The notes under the pieces are model-generated. The model was not told the DNA's origin, ran no database searches, and saw nothing but the letters and a program-made list of their open reading frames with translations. From Hyphomonas sp. (GTDB taxonomy: Bacteria > Pseudomonadota > Alphaproteobacteria > Caulobacterales > Hyphomonadaceae), in the NCBI RefSeq assembly GCF_016125515.1, contig NZ_WGLO01000011.1:62001-126000 (forward strand): a stretch of 64,000 nucleotides of DNA. The letters run 5' to 3'. The position numbers were made by a program, and so were the translations under genes. Positions 22,976-30,358 of the stretch are shown in pieces; position 1 is the first letter of the stretch, and each line of letters opens with the position of its first letter.

Positions 22976-23799
22976 TGCACTTCACCTTCAGCTGCGGGGT
23001 CTTGTTTCAATCTCTGCATGTTCTCGAGCGCGGCTTGGATCGCGGCATCGTCTGCCGCATCTCGCTCGCCGGTCCCCCTCTCAAGTTGGAGCCGGCTGAC
23101 TGAAAACGTGCCTTTCTTTGCCACGCCGCAGACGCGCATGATGCCGGCGCTGCCTTCGGTCCAGCGCGTCTCAAGCGTCGGGTAGACCACCACAGGCTCG
23201 CCCTTCAGTTCGGGATAATTCTGCCGTGTGCGTTCAAACTGGGCGAGCACATCGGCCTCGGAAAACTTTTCCGACAACCGCGTCACAGCGCCGGGCGGAA
23301 CGGCGTCGCGCGACGAGAGAAGATTGATCTTGCCGGGCACCAGTTCGAATGTTGGCGCGCCGTTCTCCTGACAGAACCAGGCCGAACCCGAGGCGTATCC
23401 GTTGTAGGTGTTCCAGCTGACATTTGTCGCCGCATATGTGCCCGAAGGCACCTTCTTGATCAGGAAATTCACTTCGTCGTTGAGCACCCAAAGATTCGAC
23501 TTCTCGTTCTCAGGGCGCTTCATCTTGTCGCCGATGCCCCAGGCGCCGAAGCCGAGGAGCACGGAACCGTCATCGAAATCCGTCTGATCCGCGTTTAGCC
23601 TCTGAAACTCATAGCCGCCGCCGGTTCCGACCGGACCGATGGCAAGAATCAGCACTGCATCCTTGCTGCCGGTATCGAGCGCGGTCGCCATGTCGGCTGC
23701 TGCGACCGAAACTGGACCTGCATCGAAGGCAATATTCGTCGGCGCCGTTGCGCAAGCTGTAAGCAGGACCGCCAGCACGGCCCCGAGACATTTGTTCAT
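22972..23799 (-). CDS. uncharacterised lipoprotein B
   Basis: A 275-residue predicted lipoprotein (MNKCLGAVLAVLLTACATAP, lipobox LTAC), first gene of the pair with lipoprotein A. The body contains VLILAIGPVGTGGGYEFQRLN and a polar C-terminal helix (DDAAIQAALENMQRLKQDPAAEGE). Family not recognised. GGGGAG about 10 bases before ATG 23799 supports the start. The 176 bp upstream to the aminopeptidase end (23800-23975) contains the likely promoter; no gene is seen there. Confidence 0.7.
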   Translation of the reverse strand: MNKCLGAVLAVLLTACATAPTNIAFDAGPVSVAAADMATALDTGSKDAVLILAIGPVGTGGGYEFQRLNADQTDFDDGSVLLGFGAWGIGDKMKRPENEKSNLWVLNDEVNFLIKKVPSGTYAATNVSWNTYNGYASGSAWFCQENGAPTFELVPGKINLLSSRDAVPPGAVTRLSEKFSEADVLAQFERTRQNYPELKGEPVVVYPTLETRWTEGSAGIMRVCGVAKKGTFSVSRLQLERGTGERDAADDAAIQAALENMQRLKQDPAAEGEVQ

Positions 23800-23975
23800 T
23801 TAGACGATTCTCCCCGCTTGAAGAAAATCGTTATCGTGGTTCAGACCGACTTCAAGACAGAGCGCGTAAAGCAGCGCGCACTTTGGTTGCGGTGTTGCAG
23901 CGAAGCCTCAGCCTGCCTGCTCGACCACGAGGGCGACCGGTTTGCGTTTGGCGCGGCTGGCTTTCCCGGCCTGAC

Positions 23976-25787
23976 CTAGATCCGCGCCGTTGCCGACTTC
24001 AGCCAGTCCTTCGCCTCGCCGTCGAGTTTCCGGTTGAGCAGCTTCCAGACGCGCTTGTGGTAATCATTGACCCACTTGCGTTCGTCCCTGCTCAGCAGCT
24101 TCACGTCGATCAGCCGGCGCGCGAGCGGCGCAAAGGTCAGGCATTCGAAGCCCAGCATCGGAATCTCGCCACCCGGAATATCCTCCGCAGGCGTCACATA
24201 TTGCAGGTTCTCGATCCGGATGCCGTAGGCGCCGGCCTTGTAGAAGCCCGGCTCGTTCGACACGATCATGCCTGGCTGCAAGGGCACCGCGTTCCACGGC
24301 TTGGCAATCCGGTGCGGGCCTTCATGCACACCGAGATAGACGCCCACCCCATGGCCCGTGCCATGCTGGTAATCGAGCCCGGCCTGCCAGAGTGCGTGAC
24401 GCGCCAGCACATCGAGGTGCGTGCCGGTTGTGCCCGCCGGGAAGCGGACAGCCGCCAGCGCGATATGGCCCTTCAGCACCAGCGTGTAGTGCTTCACCAT
24501 GTCTTCCGCGGGCTGACCGATCGGCACGGTCCGCGTCACGTCCGTCGTGCCGTCCAGGTACTGCCCGCCGCTGTCGATCAGATAAAGCGAGCCGCGCGCC
24601 AGTTTGCGGTTCGACGCGGTCGACACCCGGTAGTGCGGCAGCGCGCCGTTCGGCCCTGCGCCGGAGATCGACGGGAAGGACAGGTCGTTCAGATTGCCCA
24701 GGTCCTCGCGGAAACCTTCCAGCTTCATCACCGTATCGATCTCGGAGACGTCGCCGCTCTGCGCTTCGGTGTCGAGCCAGTGCAGGAAGCGCGTCAGCGC
24801 CACACCGTCGCGCACATGCGCGGCCGTCGTGCCCTTGATTTCCGCCGCATTCTTGCACGCGCGCGGCATCGCGACCGGATCACGCTGGCGCAGGATCGTC
24901 GCCCCTGCCCCTGTGAGCCTGTCGAAGAACCAGGCCGATGCCACATCGGGATCGAGGCTGACCGTCTTGCCGGAAAGCGCGGCAAGGCCTTCTTCCAGCT
25001 TCGACAAGGGCCGCAGCGTGACCGTATTGCCCAGATGCCGGCGCAGCGCCGAATCCGTCTTGCCTTCGTCAATGAAGAGTTCGGCTGAACCATCCGCGCG
25101 CAGGATCGCGCGCCCCAGCGGCAGCGGCGTGCAGCTGACATCGCCGCCGCGGATGTTGAACGCCCAGGCGAGGGACGCCGGCGAGGTCAGAACGGCCGCG
25201 TCGGCCCCGTCCCGCGCGAGCTGTTCACCCACCGCTTCCAGCTTGTCCGTATGCGCCACGCCGGCATGCTTCACAGGTTGCGCCACCACTTTCGCCATCG
25301 GCTGCGGCGGGCGACTCTTCCAGGCTTTGTCGATCGGGTTCTCGGTCACAGCCACCAGATCGCAGCCCGCTTTTGCCGCCGCCGCGCTCAATGCGGACAC
25401 ATCGTTCGGGCTCATCAGGCGCGGATCGTAGCCGACCTTCTTTCCTGTCAGCGATTGCATTGCCAGCCAGCCGAATGCGCCGGGCTCCGGAATGCCTTGC
25501 ACCTCGATCAGCGCCGGGTCGGTCTGATCGGCGGCCTGGAGGGTGTAGCGCCCGTCGGCGAACAGCACGGCCTTGTCCGTTAACACGAAGGCCGATCCGA
25601 ACGAGCCGGTGAACCCGGTGGCCCAGGCGAGGCGCTCATTGGCGTCGGGAAGGTATTCGTTCTGGTACTCGTCGTCGTGGGGCACATAGAGGCCGTCCAG
25701 CCCCTGTGCTTCGAGTTCGCGGCGGAGGAGCGGAAGGTGGGCCCGGCCATCCTGCGGCCCACCTTTGATGTCGAAGGTCTGTCTCAT
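23976..25787 (-). CDS. Xaa-Pro aminopeptidase (M24B family)
   Basis: Cytoplasmic metallopeptidase (603 aa) that removes N-terminal residues before proline. Two creatinase-like N-terminal domains (DGLYVPHDDEYQNEYLP, ATGFTGSFGSAFVL) are followed by the pita-bread domain with dinuclear metal ligands: DSGGQYLDGTTDVTRT (two Asp), GTGHGVGVYLGVHEGPHRI (His), SNEPGFYKAGAYGIRIENL (Glu) and LGFECLTFAPL (Glu). The long form with two N-terminal domains fits the APP1-like branch. ATG 25787 (MRQTFDIKGG) is preferred; an in-frame start at 25856 would add a basic 23-residue leader. Confidence 0.92.
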   Translation of the reverse strand: MRQTFDIKGGPQDGRAHLPLLRRELEAQGLDGLYVPHDDEYQNEYLPDANERLAWATGFTGSFGSAFVLTDKAVLFADGRYTLQAADQTDPALIEVQGIPEPGAFGWLAMQSLTGKKVGYDPRLMSPNDVSALSAAAAKAGCDLVAVTENPIDKAWKSRPPQPMAKVVAQPVKHAGVAHTDKLEAVGEQLARDGADAAVLTSPASLAWAFNIRGGDVSCTPLPLGRAILRADGSAELFIDEGKTDSALRRHLGNTVTLRPLSKLEEGLAALSGKTVSLDPDVASAWFFDRLTGAGATILRQRDPVAMPRACKNAAEIKGTTAAHVRDGVALTRFLHWLDTEAQSGDVSEIDTVMKLEGFREDLGNLNDLSFPSISGAGPNGALPHYRVSTASNRKLARGSLYLIDSGGQYLDGTTDVTRTVPIGQPAEDMVKHYTLVLKGHIALAAVRFPAGTTGTHLDVLARHALWQAGLDYQHGTGHGVGVYLGVHEGPHRIAKPWNAVPLQPGMIVSNEPGFYKAGAYGIRIENLQYVTPAEDIPGGEIPMLGFECLTFAPLARRLIDVKLLSRDERKWVNDYHKRVWKLLNRKLDGEAKDWLKSATARI

Positions 25788-25912
25788 GCCCCGTCTTAGC
25801 GCTTTGCTTCGCCGCCGGAAAGCAAGCGAGCTATGCGAATTTTCAACGCAAATCACCTGTTGCCATACTGGATTGTTTACCTACGCGGGCCATATAGGCC
25901 GCACACGAACAA

Positions 25913-25931
25913 ATGTTGCACCGCAACAATT
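25913..25931. promoter_or_regulatory. inverted repeat TGTTGC-N3-GCAACA (copy 1)
   Basis: ATGTTGCACCGCAACAATT: perfect 6-bp arms, 3-base centre, about 22 bases before the start of the 59-residue gene. The same 19-bp sequence, with one mismatch, occurs on the minus strand at 40761-40779. Likely a binding site for a dimeric regulator; the TTGC-N3-GCAA core resembles sites described for PHA-type regulators (PhaR), but this is only a suggestion. Confidence 0.5.
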
Positions 25932-25953
25932 CAAGGTTAACAAGGAACTGACA

Positions 25954-26133
25954 ATGAAATTCGACTTCAACTTCAAGCCCGCCGCTGAAATCCCGGCTGC
26001 GGAAGCCCTTCGCCCGGCCCCGATCAAGGACTCGGACGCCGCAGCCGCCGCACCGGCTGCGCCGCTGGCCTTCGAACGCCTCGATCTGCTCGCCCGCCGC
26101 AACATCCGCCTGGCCCGCCGCGCCGCGCGCTGA
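25954..26133 (+). CDS. small hypothetical protein, 59 aa
   Basis: A 59-residue protein MKFDFNFKPAAEIPAAEALR... with an Ala/Pro-rich centre and an Arg-rich C-terminus (LLARRNIRLARRAAR), predicted basic and possibly helical. AAGGAA eight bases before ATG 25954 is a good ribosome site, and an inverted repeat lies in the leader. Family unknown. Its stop codon lies in a 21-bp palindrome shared with the stop of convergent prmA. The longer in-frame reading from 25765 crosses the promoter region and is unlikely. Confidence 0.6.
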   Translation: MKFDFNFKPAAEIPAAEALRPAPIKDSDAAAAAPAAPLAFERLDLLARRNIRLARRAAR

Positions 26134-26150
26134 GCCTCAGCGCGCTTTCT
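26125..26150. terminator. palindromic terminator embedding both convergent stop codons
   Basis: GCGCGCTGAG (26125-26134), centre C, CTCAGCGCGC (26136-26145): perfect 10-bp arms, then TTTCT. The left arm holds the stop TGA of the small gene and the right arm the stop of prmA on the other strand; both proteins end in Ala-Arg. A plausible intrinsic terminator for the plus-strand gene. Confidence 0.5.
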
Positions 26151-26994
26151 GGAACACCAGCGTTGACCAGCCGTCGCGCTTGATGCGCCGCTGAAACAGC
26201 ATGCCATGCCCTTCGAAGGCCGTGCGCACCGTCTGTGCCTGATGGTGCAGCAGGCCGGAAAGGATGATCGTCGCGCCGGGAGCTGACAGGCGCTGGATTT
26301 CGGGCGCAAGCCCGATCAGCGGCTTCATAAGAATGTTGGCGAACACCGTGTCATAGGGGCCCAACCGGCGCATGTTCGGCGTGTTGGCGCCGCGCACATG
26401 ATGCACGAAGAACGGGCTCACTTTGTTCTTGCGCGCATTCTCGCGCGCCACGAACACCGAGTCCCGGTCGATGTCGCTACCGGTCGCGAGTTCTGCGCCC
26501 ACCATGAGCGCCGCGATCGCGAGGACGCCGGAGCCTGTGCCGAGGTCCAGCACCCGGCCGACCTTGCGGCGGCGGCGCACCTCTTCCAGCGCCAGCAGGC
26601 AGCCGAGCGTCGTGCCGTGATGCCCCGTCCCGAAGGCGGGCCCGGCCTCGATCAGCACGGCCGTCTTGCCCGGCGAGGTCGCAGCCAGCGCATGGCTGCC
26701 CACCACCACGAACCGTCCGGCATTCACCGGCGGCAGGCCTTCCAGCGACAGGGTCACCCAGTCGCGCTCGACGATCTCCTCGATCCGCGGGTTCAGGTCC
26801 GGCGCCGCCTCGGTGATGATGGCGACGCATTCCTCGGCCTCTTCCATCGTTTCGCAGAAGGCATCCAGGCGCCAGGCGCCCCGGGCATCTTCTTTGCAAT
26901 CGACGGCGCCCGCAGGCGACGGGTCCACCCAGGCAAGGGCGTCCCAGGCGAGTTCAACCGGCCCGCGCGGGCCTCTGGCAGTGATCTGGTACAT
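26137..26994 (-). CDS. prmA: ribosomal protein L11 methyltransferase PrmA
   Basis: SAM-dependent methyltransferase (285 aa) that trimethylates ribosomal protein L11. N-terminal substrate-recognition domain (MYQITARGPRGPVELAWDAL), then the Rossmann methyltransferase core: GPAFGTGHHGTTLGCLLALE, SAM motif I RVLDLGTGSGVLAIAALMVG, and the Asn motif VFANILMKPLIGLAPEI. ATG 26994 is chosen; the in-frame frame extends to 27057 but that part overlaps the DUF1330 gene. Convergent with the 59-residue gene; stop codons 3 bases apart inside a palindrome. Confidence 0.93.
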   Translation of the reverse strand: MYQITARGPRGPVELAWDALAWVDPSPAGAVDCKEDARGAWRLDAFCETMEEAEECVAIITEAAPDLNPRIEEIVERDWVTLSLEGLPPVNAGRFVVVGSHALAATSPGKTAVLIEAGPAFGTGHHGTTLGCLLALEEVRRRRKVGRVLDLGTGSGVLAIAALMVGAELATGSDIDRDSVFVARENARKNKVSPFFVHHVRGANTPNMRRLGPYDTVFANILMKPLIGLAPEIQRLSAPGATIILSGLLHHQAQTVRTAFEGHGMLFQRRIKRDGWSTLVFQKAR

Positions 26995-27037
26995 GGGCGG
27001 TGGCGTTAGCAGGCCGCCGGAGGCTTGGAAAGCCGTC

Positions 27038-27427
27038 TCAGGGCGGCGTGCCCTCAACGATCATCAGGCGGGAAACCGTATTGTCCGTCCGCAGATGGAC
27101 GATCGCGGTGTATTCCGGGGATTCGAGGAATGCCTTGGCCGCCTCGAAGCTCGGATATTCCAGGATGACCACGCGCCCCGCCGGCGGCACGCCTTCGCGC
27201 GCCTCGGTCTTGCCGCCGCGAACGAGATACCGCCCACCGGCCGCCGCCACCAAAGGCGCCGCCGCGGCCTTGTAGCCCTCATAGGCTTCCGGGTTCGTGA
27301 CATCGATCTCGACGAATACATAGCCCTTCGGCGTCGCGGCCACCTCCGGCGAAGGTGCCGGCGCGCTCGCACAGGCCGCCAGCCCGAAGACCGCCGCGCC
27401 CGCCAGACTGCCTGCAAATCCCCTCAT
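27038..27427 (-). CDS. DUF1330 domain lipoprotein
   Basis: A 129-residue protein with a lipoprotein signal (MRGFAGSLAGAAVFGLAACAS, lipobox LAAC) and a dimeric alpha-beta-barrel type DUF1330 domain (GYVFVEIDVTNPEAYEGYKA, GGKTEAREGVPPAGRVVILEYPSFEAAKAFLESPEY). DUF1330 proteins are usually cytoplasmic; a lipid-anchored version is less common. Function unknown. Start ATG 27427 has GGGGAGGG about 6 bases upstream. It lies just upstream of prmA on the same strand (43-bp gap), so they may be co-transcribed. Confidence 0.78.
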   Translation of the reverse strand: MRGFAGSLAGAAVFGLAACASAPAPSPEVAATPKGYVFVEIDVTNPEAYEGYKAAAAPLVAAAGGRYLVRGGKTEAREGVPPAGRVVILEYPSFEAAKAFLESPEYTAIVHLRTDNTVSRLMIVEGTPP

Positions 27428-27573
27428 GCATCCCTCCCCTGAGCCTCGCCCAACAGAACCCAAACCCCGCTCCACGGCAAGCCGGACCGCTTTTTTGCGG
27501 TCTACCCCTTTAATCCGGGACGGAAAAAGATTATCTGTTTATCGATAAGAAGAGGAGCCCGCCCGGGACCGCC

Positions 27574-27858
27574 ATGTACACGACCGAAGACATGATCCTG
27601 ATCGAAAGCCGCGTTGCCAACGAGCGCAAGAGCGCGGGCGCGGCCTATTTCCTGTGGTTCTTCCTCGGTTTCATCTCGGCCCACCGCTTCTATCTCGGCA
27701 AACCGGTTACGGCGATCCTGCAGATCCTCAGCTATTTCATGCTCATCGGCTTCGTCTGGTGGATCCTGGACATCTTCCTGATCCCCTCGATCATCAACGA
27801 CAAGATGGACGAGACCCGCGGCCGCTACGCCCGCGACCTGCGTCGCTACGCTTACTGA
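27574..27858 (+). CDS. TM2 domain membrane protein
   Basis: A 94-residue inner-membrane protein with the TM2 domain: a polar N-terminal helix, AGAAYFLWFFLGFISAHRFYLGK (first helix and the conserved HRFYLGK turn) and ILQILSYFMLIGFVWWILDIFLIP (second helix with the WWxxD motif). The family's role is unknown. AGAGGAG lies about 17 bases before ATG 27574. A 10-bp palindrome TTATCGATAA (27539-27548) lies in the AT-rich leader and could be regulatory. Confidence 0.85.
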   Translation: MYTTEDMILIESRVANERKSAGAAYFLWFFLGFISAHRFYLGKPVTAILQILSYFMLIGFVWWILDIFLIPSIINDKMDETRGRYARDLRRYAY

Positions 27859-27891
27859 TCTTTCCGCTTTCCGGACCGGCCCCGCCCTAAG

Positions 27892-28014
27892 CCTCCCCGT
27901 TCCGGGGAGGGTACCGGTGCACGTTGCTGCAGACATCGCTCTACCCGATCCATGACTGTCTCCTCCCCACACAGTGGGGCGGGTCAGGGTGAGGGCCGGC
28001 TGCTAAGCAGCCGG
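27892..28014. repeat. cluster of three inverted repeats (REP-like intergenic element)
   Basis: Between the TM2 and VOC genes: CCTCCCC-GTTCC-GGGGAGG (27892-27910), CCCCAC-ACA-GTGGGG (27965-27979), and CCGGCTGCT-A-AGCAGCCGG (27996-28014), all with perfect arms. The composition (CTCCCCAC...GTGGGGCGGGTCAGGG) looks like the extragenic repeats dispersed in many alphaproteobacterial genomes. They could also terminate the TM2 transcript. No gene is seen in 27859-28078. Confidence 0.5.
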
Positions 28015-28021
28015 AAGATCC

Positions 28022-28050
28022 TTGACTCATTATTTTCATAATCGTATAAA
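28022..28050 (+). promoter_or_regulatory. sigma70-type promoter of the VOC-ArsR-SRPBCC operon
   Basis: TTGACT (28022-28027), exactly 17 bases, TATAAA (28045-28050), near-consensus -35 and -10 hexamers in an AT-rich patch, about 29 bases before the VOC start. The operon encodes an ArsR-type repressor, so autoregulation at this promoter is plausible. Confidence 0.6.
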
Positions 28051-28078
28051 TATTCTTGTTATAAGAAAGGATCATCCG

Positions 28079-28552
28079 ATGTCCGATTTCTACCGCCCCA
28101 AAGGCCTCTCCAGCGCGCTCAGCTATGTGGACCCCAATGCCGCCTTCAAATGGCTGGAAGACGCGTTCGGCTTCGAGCCGGTCCTGGTCCTGCTCGACGA
28201 GAATGACCGCATTGCCCATTCGGAAATGAAGTTCGGCGAGAGTTTCGTGATGGTCGGCTCCGAATGGTCCGAGAACCACAGGAGCCCCAAGAATCTTGAC
28301 GGCAAGAACACCCAGTCGGTTCACATCCAGCTCGCCCGGGGCGACGACATCGATGCGCATTGCGAGGCCGCCCGCCAAGCCGGCGCCGAAATCCTGCAGG
28401 AACCCGACACCCAGTTCTATGGCGACCGCACCTACCGCGCCCGCGACCCCGAAGGCCATATCTGGACCTTCGCCGTCACCGTCAACGAGATGACGCCCGC
28501 CGAATGGGACCAGGCCTCCGGCGGGACGCTCCGTACACAGACACGCCTGTGA
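28079..28552 (+). CDS. VOC family (glyoxalase/bleomycin-resistance-like) protein
   Basis: A 157-residue vicinal-oxygen-chelate fold protein of unknown substrate. Features: LSSALSYVDPNAAFKWLEDAFGFEP, HSEMKFGESFVMVGSE and YRARDPEGHIWTFAVTV, the usual paired beta-alpha-beta-beta-beta modules with His/Glu positions. Start ATG 28079 is preceded by AGAAAGG. It ends in a GTGA overlap with the ArsR gene. Relatives in such three-gene sets resemble PhnB-type proteins and are often annotated as glyoxalases without proven activity. Confidence 0.85.
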   Translation: MSDFYRPKGLSSALSYVDPNAAFKWLEDAFGFEPVLVLLDENDRIAHSEMKFGESFVMVGSEWSENHRSPKNLDGKNTQSVHIQLARGDDIDAHCEAARQAGAEILQEPDTQFYGDRTYRARDPEGHIWTFAVTVNEMTPAEWDQASGGTLRTQTRL

Positions 28553-28884
28553 GCACGACCGCCCGGCTCGACGCCGTCTTCACCGCGCTGGCCGATCCGG
28601 ACCGGCGCCGCGCCGTTGAGCTCCTCGGGCGCGCGCCTCGCCGCGCGGGCGAACTGGCCGATGCCCTCGGCCTGCCCGCCCCCGCGATGAGCCGCCACCT
28701 GCGCATCCTAAAGCGGGGCGGCCTCGTCGAGGAAACCCATCCGGAGTTTGATGCCCGCGTGCGAATCTACACGCTGAAGGAGGGCGCGATGGCCGATCTG
28801 AAGCTCTGGCTCACCGAAACCGAGGCGCTGTGGGCCGCGCAGCTCACCGCCTTCCAGTCCCACATGGAAAAGAAGCGCAAGTGA
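28549..28884 (+). CDS. ArsR-family transcriptional regulator
   Basis: A 111-residue winged-helix DNA-binding protein. Core: LDAVFTALADPDRRRAVELL, recognition region LADALGLPAPAMSRHLRILKRGGLVEE, wing with RVRIYTLKEGAM. No metal-binding Cys motif is visible, so it is of the non-metal ArsR type commonly paired with SRPBCC proteins. GTG start at 28549 overlaps the VOC stop, and its own stop overlaps the next GTG, giving coupled translation. Probably represses its own operon. Confidence 0.87.
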   Translation: MSTTARLDAVFTALADPDRRRAVELLGRAPRRAGELADALGLPAPAMSRHLRILKRGGLVEETHPEFDARVRIYTLKEGAMADLKLWLTETEALWAAQLTAFQSHMEKKRK

Positions 28885-29336
28885 GCGCCGTCCTTGTTGC
28901 CCTGCGCGTGCCGGCCTCGCCGGAAGACGCCTTTGATGCGTTTACGGATGAAATCGGCCAATGGTGGCAACCGGGCGCGCTGTTCCAGCTGACCCCGCGC
29001 GGCGATGGCACGCTCAGCTTCGAAGGCGGCGCCCGCCTCATCACCACCCTACCCAACGGCAAGGTGTTCGAGATCGGCAAGGTCACCGCCTGGCAGCGCG
29101 GCGAGCGTCTCGCCTTCACCTGGCGCCAGGCCAGTTTCGCGCCGGACCAGGTTACCACCGTCGAAGTCACCTTCGAAGCCGCTGGCTCCGACACGCGCAT
29201 CACGGTCACCCATCGCGGCTGGGACACAATCCCGCAGGACCATGTCGCCCGCCACGGCTTCCCGCTCCAGGCCACGCAGATGCACCTTGCAAACCTCTGG
29301 CGCGCCAGCCTTGCCGCTTTCGCCCGCACGCTCTGA
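28881..29336 (+). CDS. SRPBCC (AHSA1-like) domain protein
   Basis: A 151-residue START/Bet v1-like fold protein. Characteristic AHSA1 features: VPASPEDAFDAFTDEIGQWWQPG, GKVFEIGKVTAWQRGERLAFTW and VEVTFEAAGSDTRITVTHRGWD. Likely binds a hydrophobic ligand; function unknown. Starts with GTG overlapping the ArsR stop (28881-28884). The ArsR plus AHSA1 pairing is common in bacteria; together with the VOC protein it may sense and process a small toxic compound (inference). Confidence 0.85.
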   Translation: MSAVLVALRVPASPEDAFDAFTDEIGQWWQPGALFQLTPRGDGTLSFEGGARLITTLPNGKVFEIGKVTAWQRGERLAFTWRQASFAPDQVTTVEVTFEAAGSDTRITVTHRGWDTIPQDHVARHGFPLQATQMHLANLWRASLAAFARTL

Positions 29337-29420
29337 CGCCCGGCCCTGCCCCAAAGGCAGAGATTGCCACCTGCCCCCGCTTCTGGCACCCACACTGCCA
29401 CAAAGAACGGAGCGGCGAAC

Positions 29421-29798
29421 ATGATCTGGATTGCGCGTATCGGTGTCGGCCTTGTGGGCATTTTCTCCAGCCTCATGGCCGTGATGGCGATCAGCTCGCC
29501 CACCCGAGTGGCCGTCGCACTTGGGATCATAACCGACGCGCCTCTCGGCCTCAACACGATCCGCGCCGATGTCGGCGCCTTCTTCCTTGTTAGCGCCATC
29601 GCCTGCATCGCGGCGCTGTTCCGCGGCAAGCGTGACTGGCTACTCGCCCCGCTCGCCCTTTACGGGTTCGCGGTGCTCGGCCGTTTCCTGGGTATCGCCC
29701 TGGTTGGCGCACCCGAGGGCATCGCCCAGGCGATCGTGATCGAGCTCGTCTGCGTGGCCCTGCTCAGCCTGGGCCTGCGCTACTTGCCGGGCAAGTAG
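29421..29798 (+). CDS. DUF4345-like membrane protein
   Basis: A 125-residue inner-membrane protein with four predicted helices (IGVGLVGIFSSLMAVMAI, GAFFLVSAIACIAALF, LLAPLALYGFAVLGRFLGIAL, IVIELVCVALLSLGL). The NTIRADVGAFFL segment is typical of DUF4345-type proteins; function unknown. ATG 29421 is chosen over an in-frame start at 29364. It ends YLPGK inside a 19-bp palindrome shared with the convergent GFA gene, whose protein also ends YLPGK. Confidence 0.72.
   Translation: MIWIARIGVGLVGIFSSLMAVMAISSPTRVAVALGIITDAPLGLNTIRADVGAFFLVSAIACIAALFRGKRDWLLAPLALYGFAVLGRFLGIALVGAPEGIAQAIVIELVCVALLSLGLRYLPGK
29780..29798. repeat. 19-bp palindrome encoding the C-termini of two convergent genes
   Basis: CTACTTGCC-G-GGCAAGTAG: perfect 9-bp arms around one central base. 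Read on either strand it encodes Tyr-Leu-Pro-Gly-Lys-stop, so the DUF4345 and GFA genes overlap by exactly this element and share the same C-terminal pentapeptide. It may double as a weak bidirectional hairpin; there is no U-tract. Confidence 0.7.
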
Positions 29799-30277
29799 AT
29801 CTCGTCGAACCGCGCCCACAATTCGGGCCGGGTCGTCTTGAAGCCTTCCACCGCCAACGCGTCATCTGCGGCAACGGCGTCCAGAGCTGCGTGCTCGATG
29901 AAGATATGCGAGGTCGGGATCGCCCAGTCCGGGTTGTCCAGCGTCCCAGCGCACAGGATCACCAGGTCCGGCGCCGCGTCGGGCAGGTGCCACATCCGCG
30001 TCCCGCAGGCGGCGCAGCGCTCGATGCGGATCGGGTTGCCGCTGCCGCCGGTGCGCACGAACGTATCGCGCGCGCTGTCGCCGCGTTTCAGGTCTTCCGC
30101 CGCGACATGCAGGTAAAGGCCGAACGTGGCGCCCGACAGGCGTTTGCAATCGTCGCAGTGGCAGGCGTTCACCGCTTTGGGCCGGCCGGTCACCGTGTAG
30201 CGCACGGCGCCGCAATGGCATCCGCCTTCCATTGGCAGTTCCGGCAGGGGCGGGCGAACGAAAACCTGGCGTCTCAT
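29780..30277 (-). CDS. GFA family (glutathione-dependent formaldehyde-activating-like) protein
   Basis: A 165-residue zinc-binding protein of the Gfa/CENP-V fold. Zinc Cys motifs are clear: GGCHCGAVRYTV, NACHCDDCKRLSG and ERCAACGTRMW, with LVILCAGTLDNPD typical of the family. The family name comes from one enzyme; most members have no known role. Start at ATG 30277, or possibly ATG 30232 just before GGCHCGAV; neither has a strong ribosome site. Confidence 0.85.
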   Translation of the reverse strand: MRRQVFVRPPLPELPMEGGCHCGAVRYTVTGRPKAVNACHCDDCKRLSGATFGLYLHVAAEDLKRGDSARDTFVRTGGSGNPIRIERCAACGTRMWHLPDAAPDLVILCAGTLDNPDWAIPTSHIFIEHAALDAVAADDALAVEGFKTTRPELWARFDEIYLPGK

Positions 30278-30358
30278 GGCGCCAGCCTAGGCCCGCGCCT
30301 CCGCCAGGGCAATCAGTCCGCCATTGACGCCGCCCTCAGGCCGGAGAACACTCGCCTC

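Noticed and set aside
23903-23975. Minus-strand frame GQAGKASRAKRKPVALVVEQ after the aminopeptidase
   Set aside because: It looks coding-like but has no start or partner; the aminopeptidase already has a plausible C-terminus, so it is treated as chance.
29891-30358. Upstream extension of the cyclophilin gene
   Set aside because: The open frame continues but is antisense to the GFA gene, and the lipoprotein signal starts at 30359.
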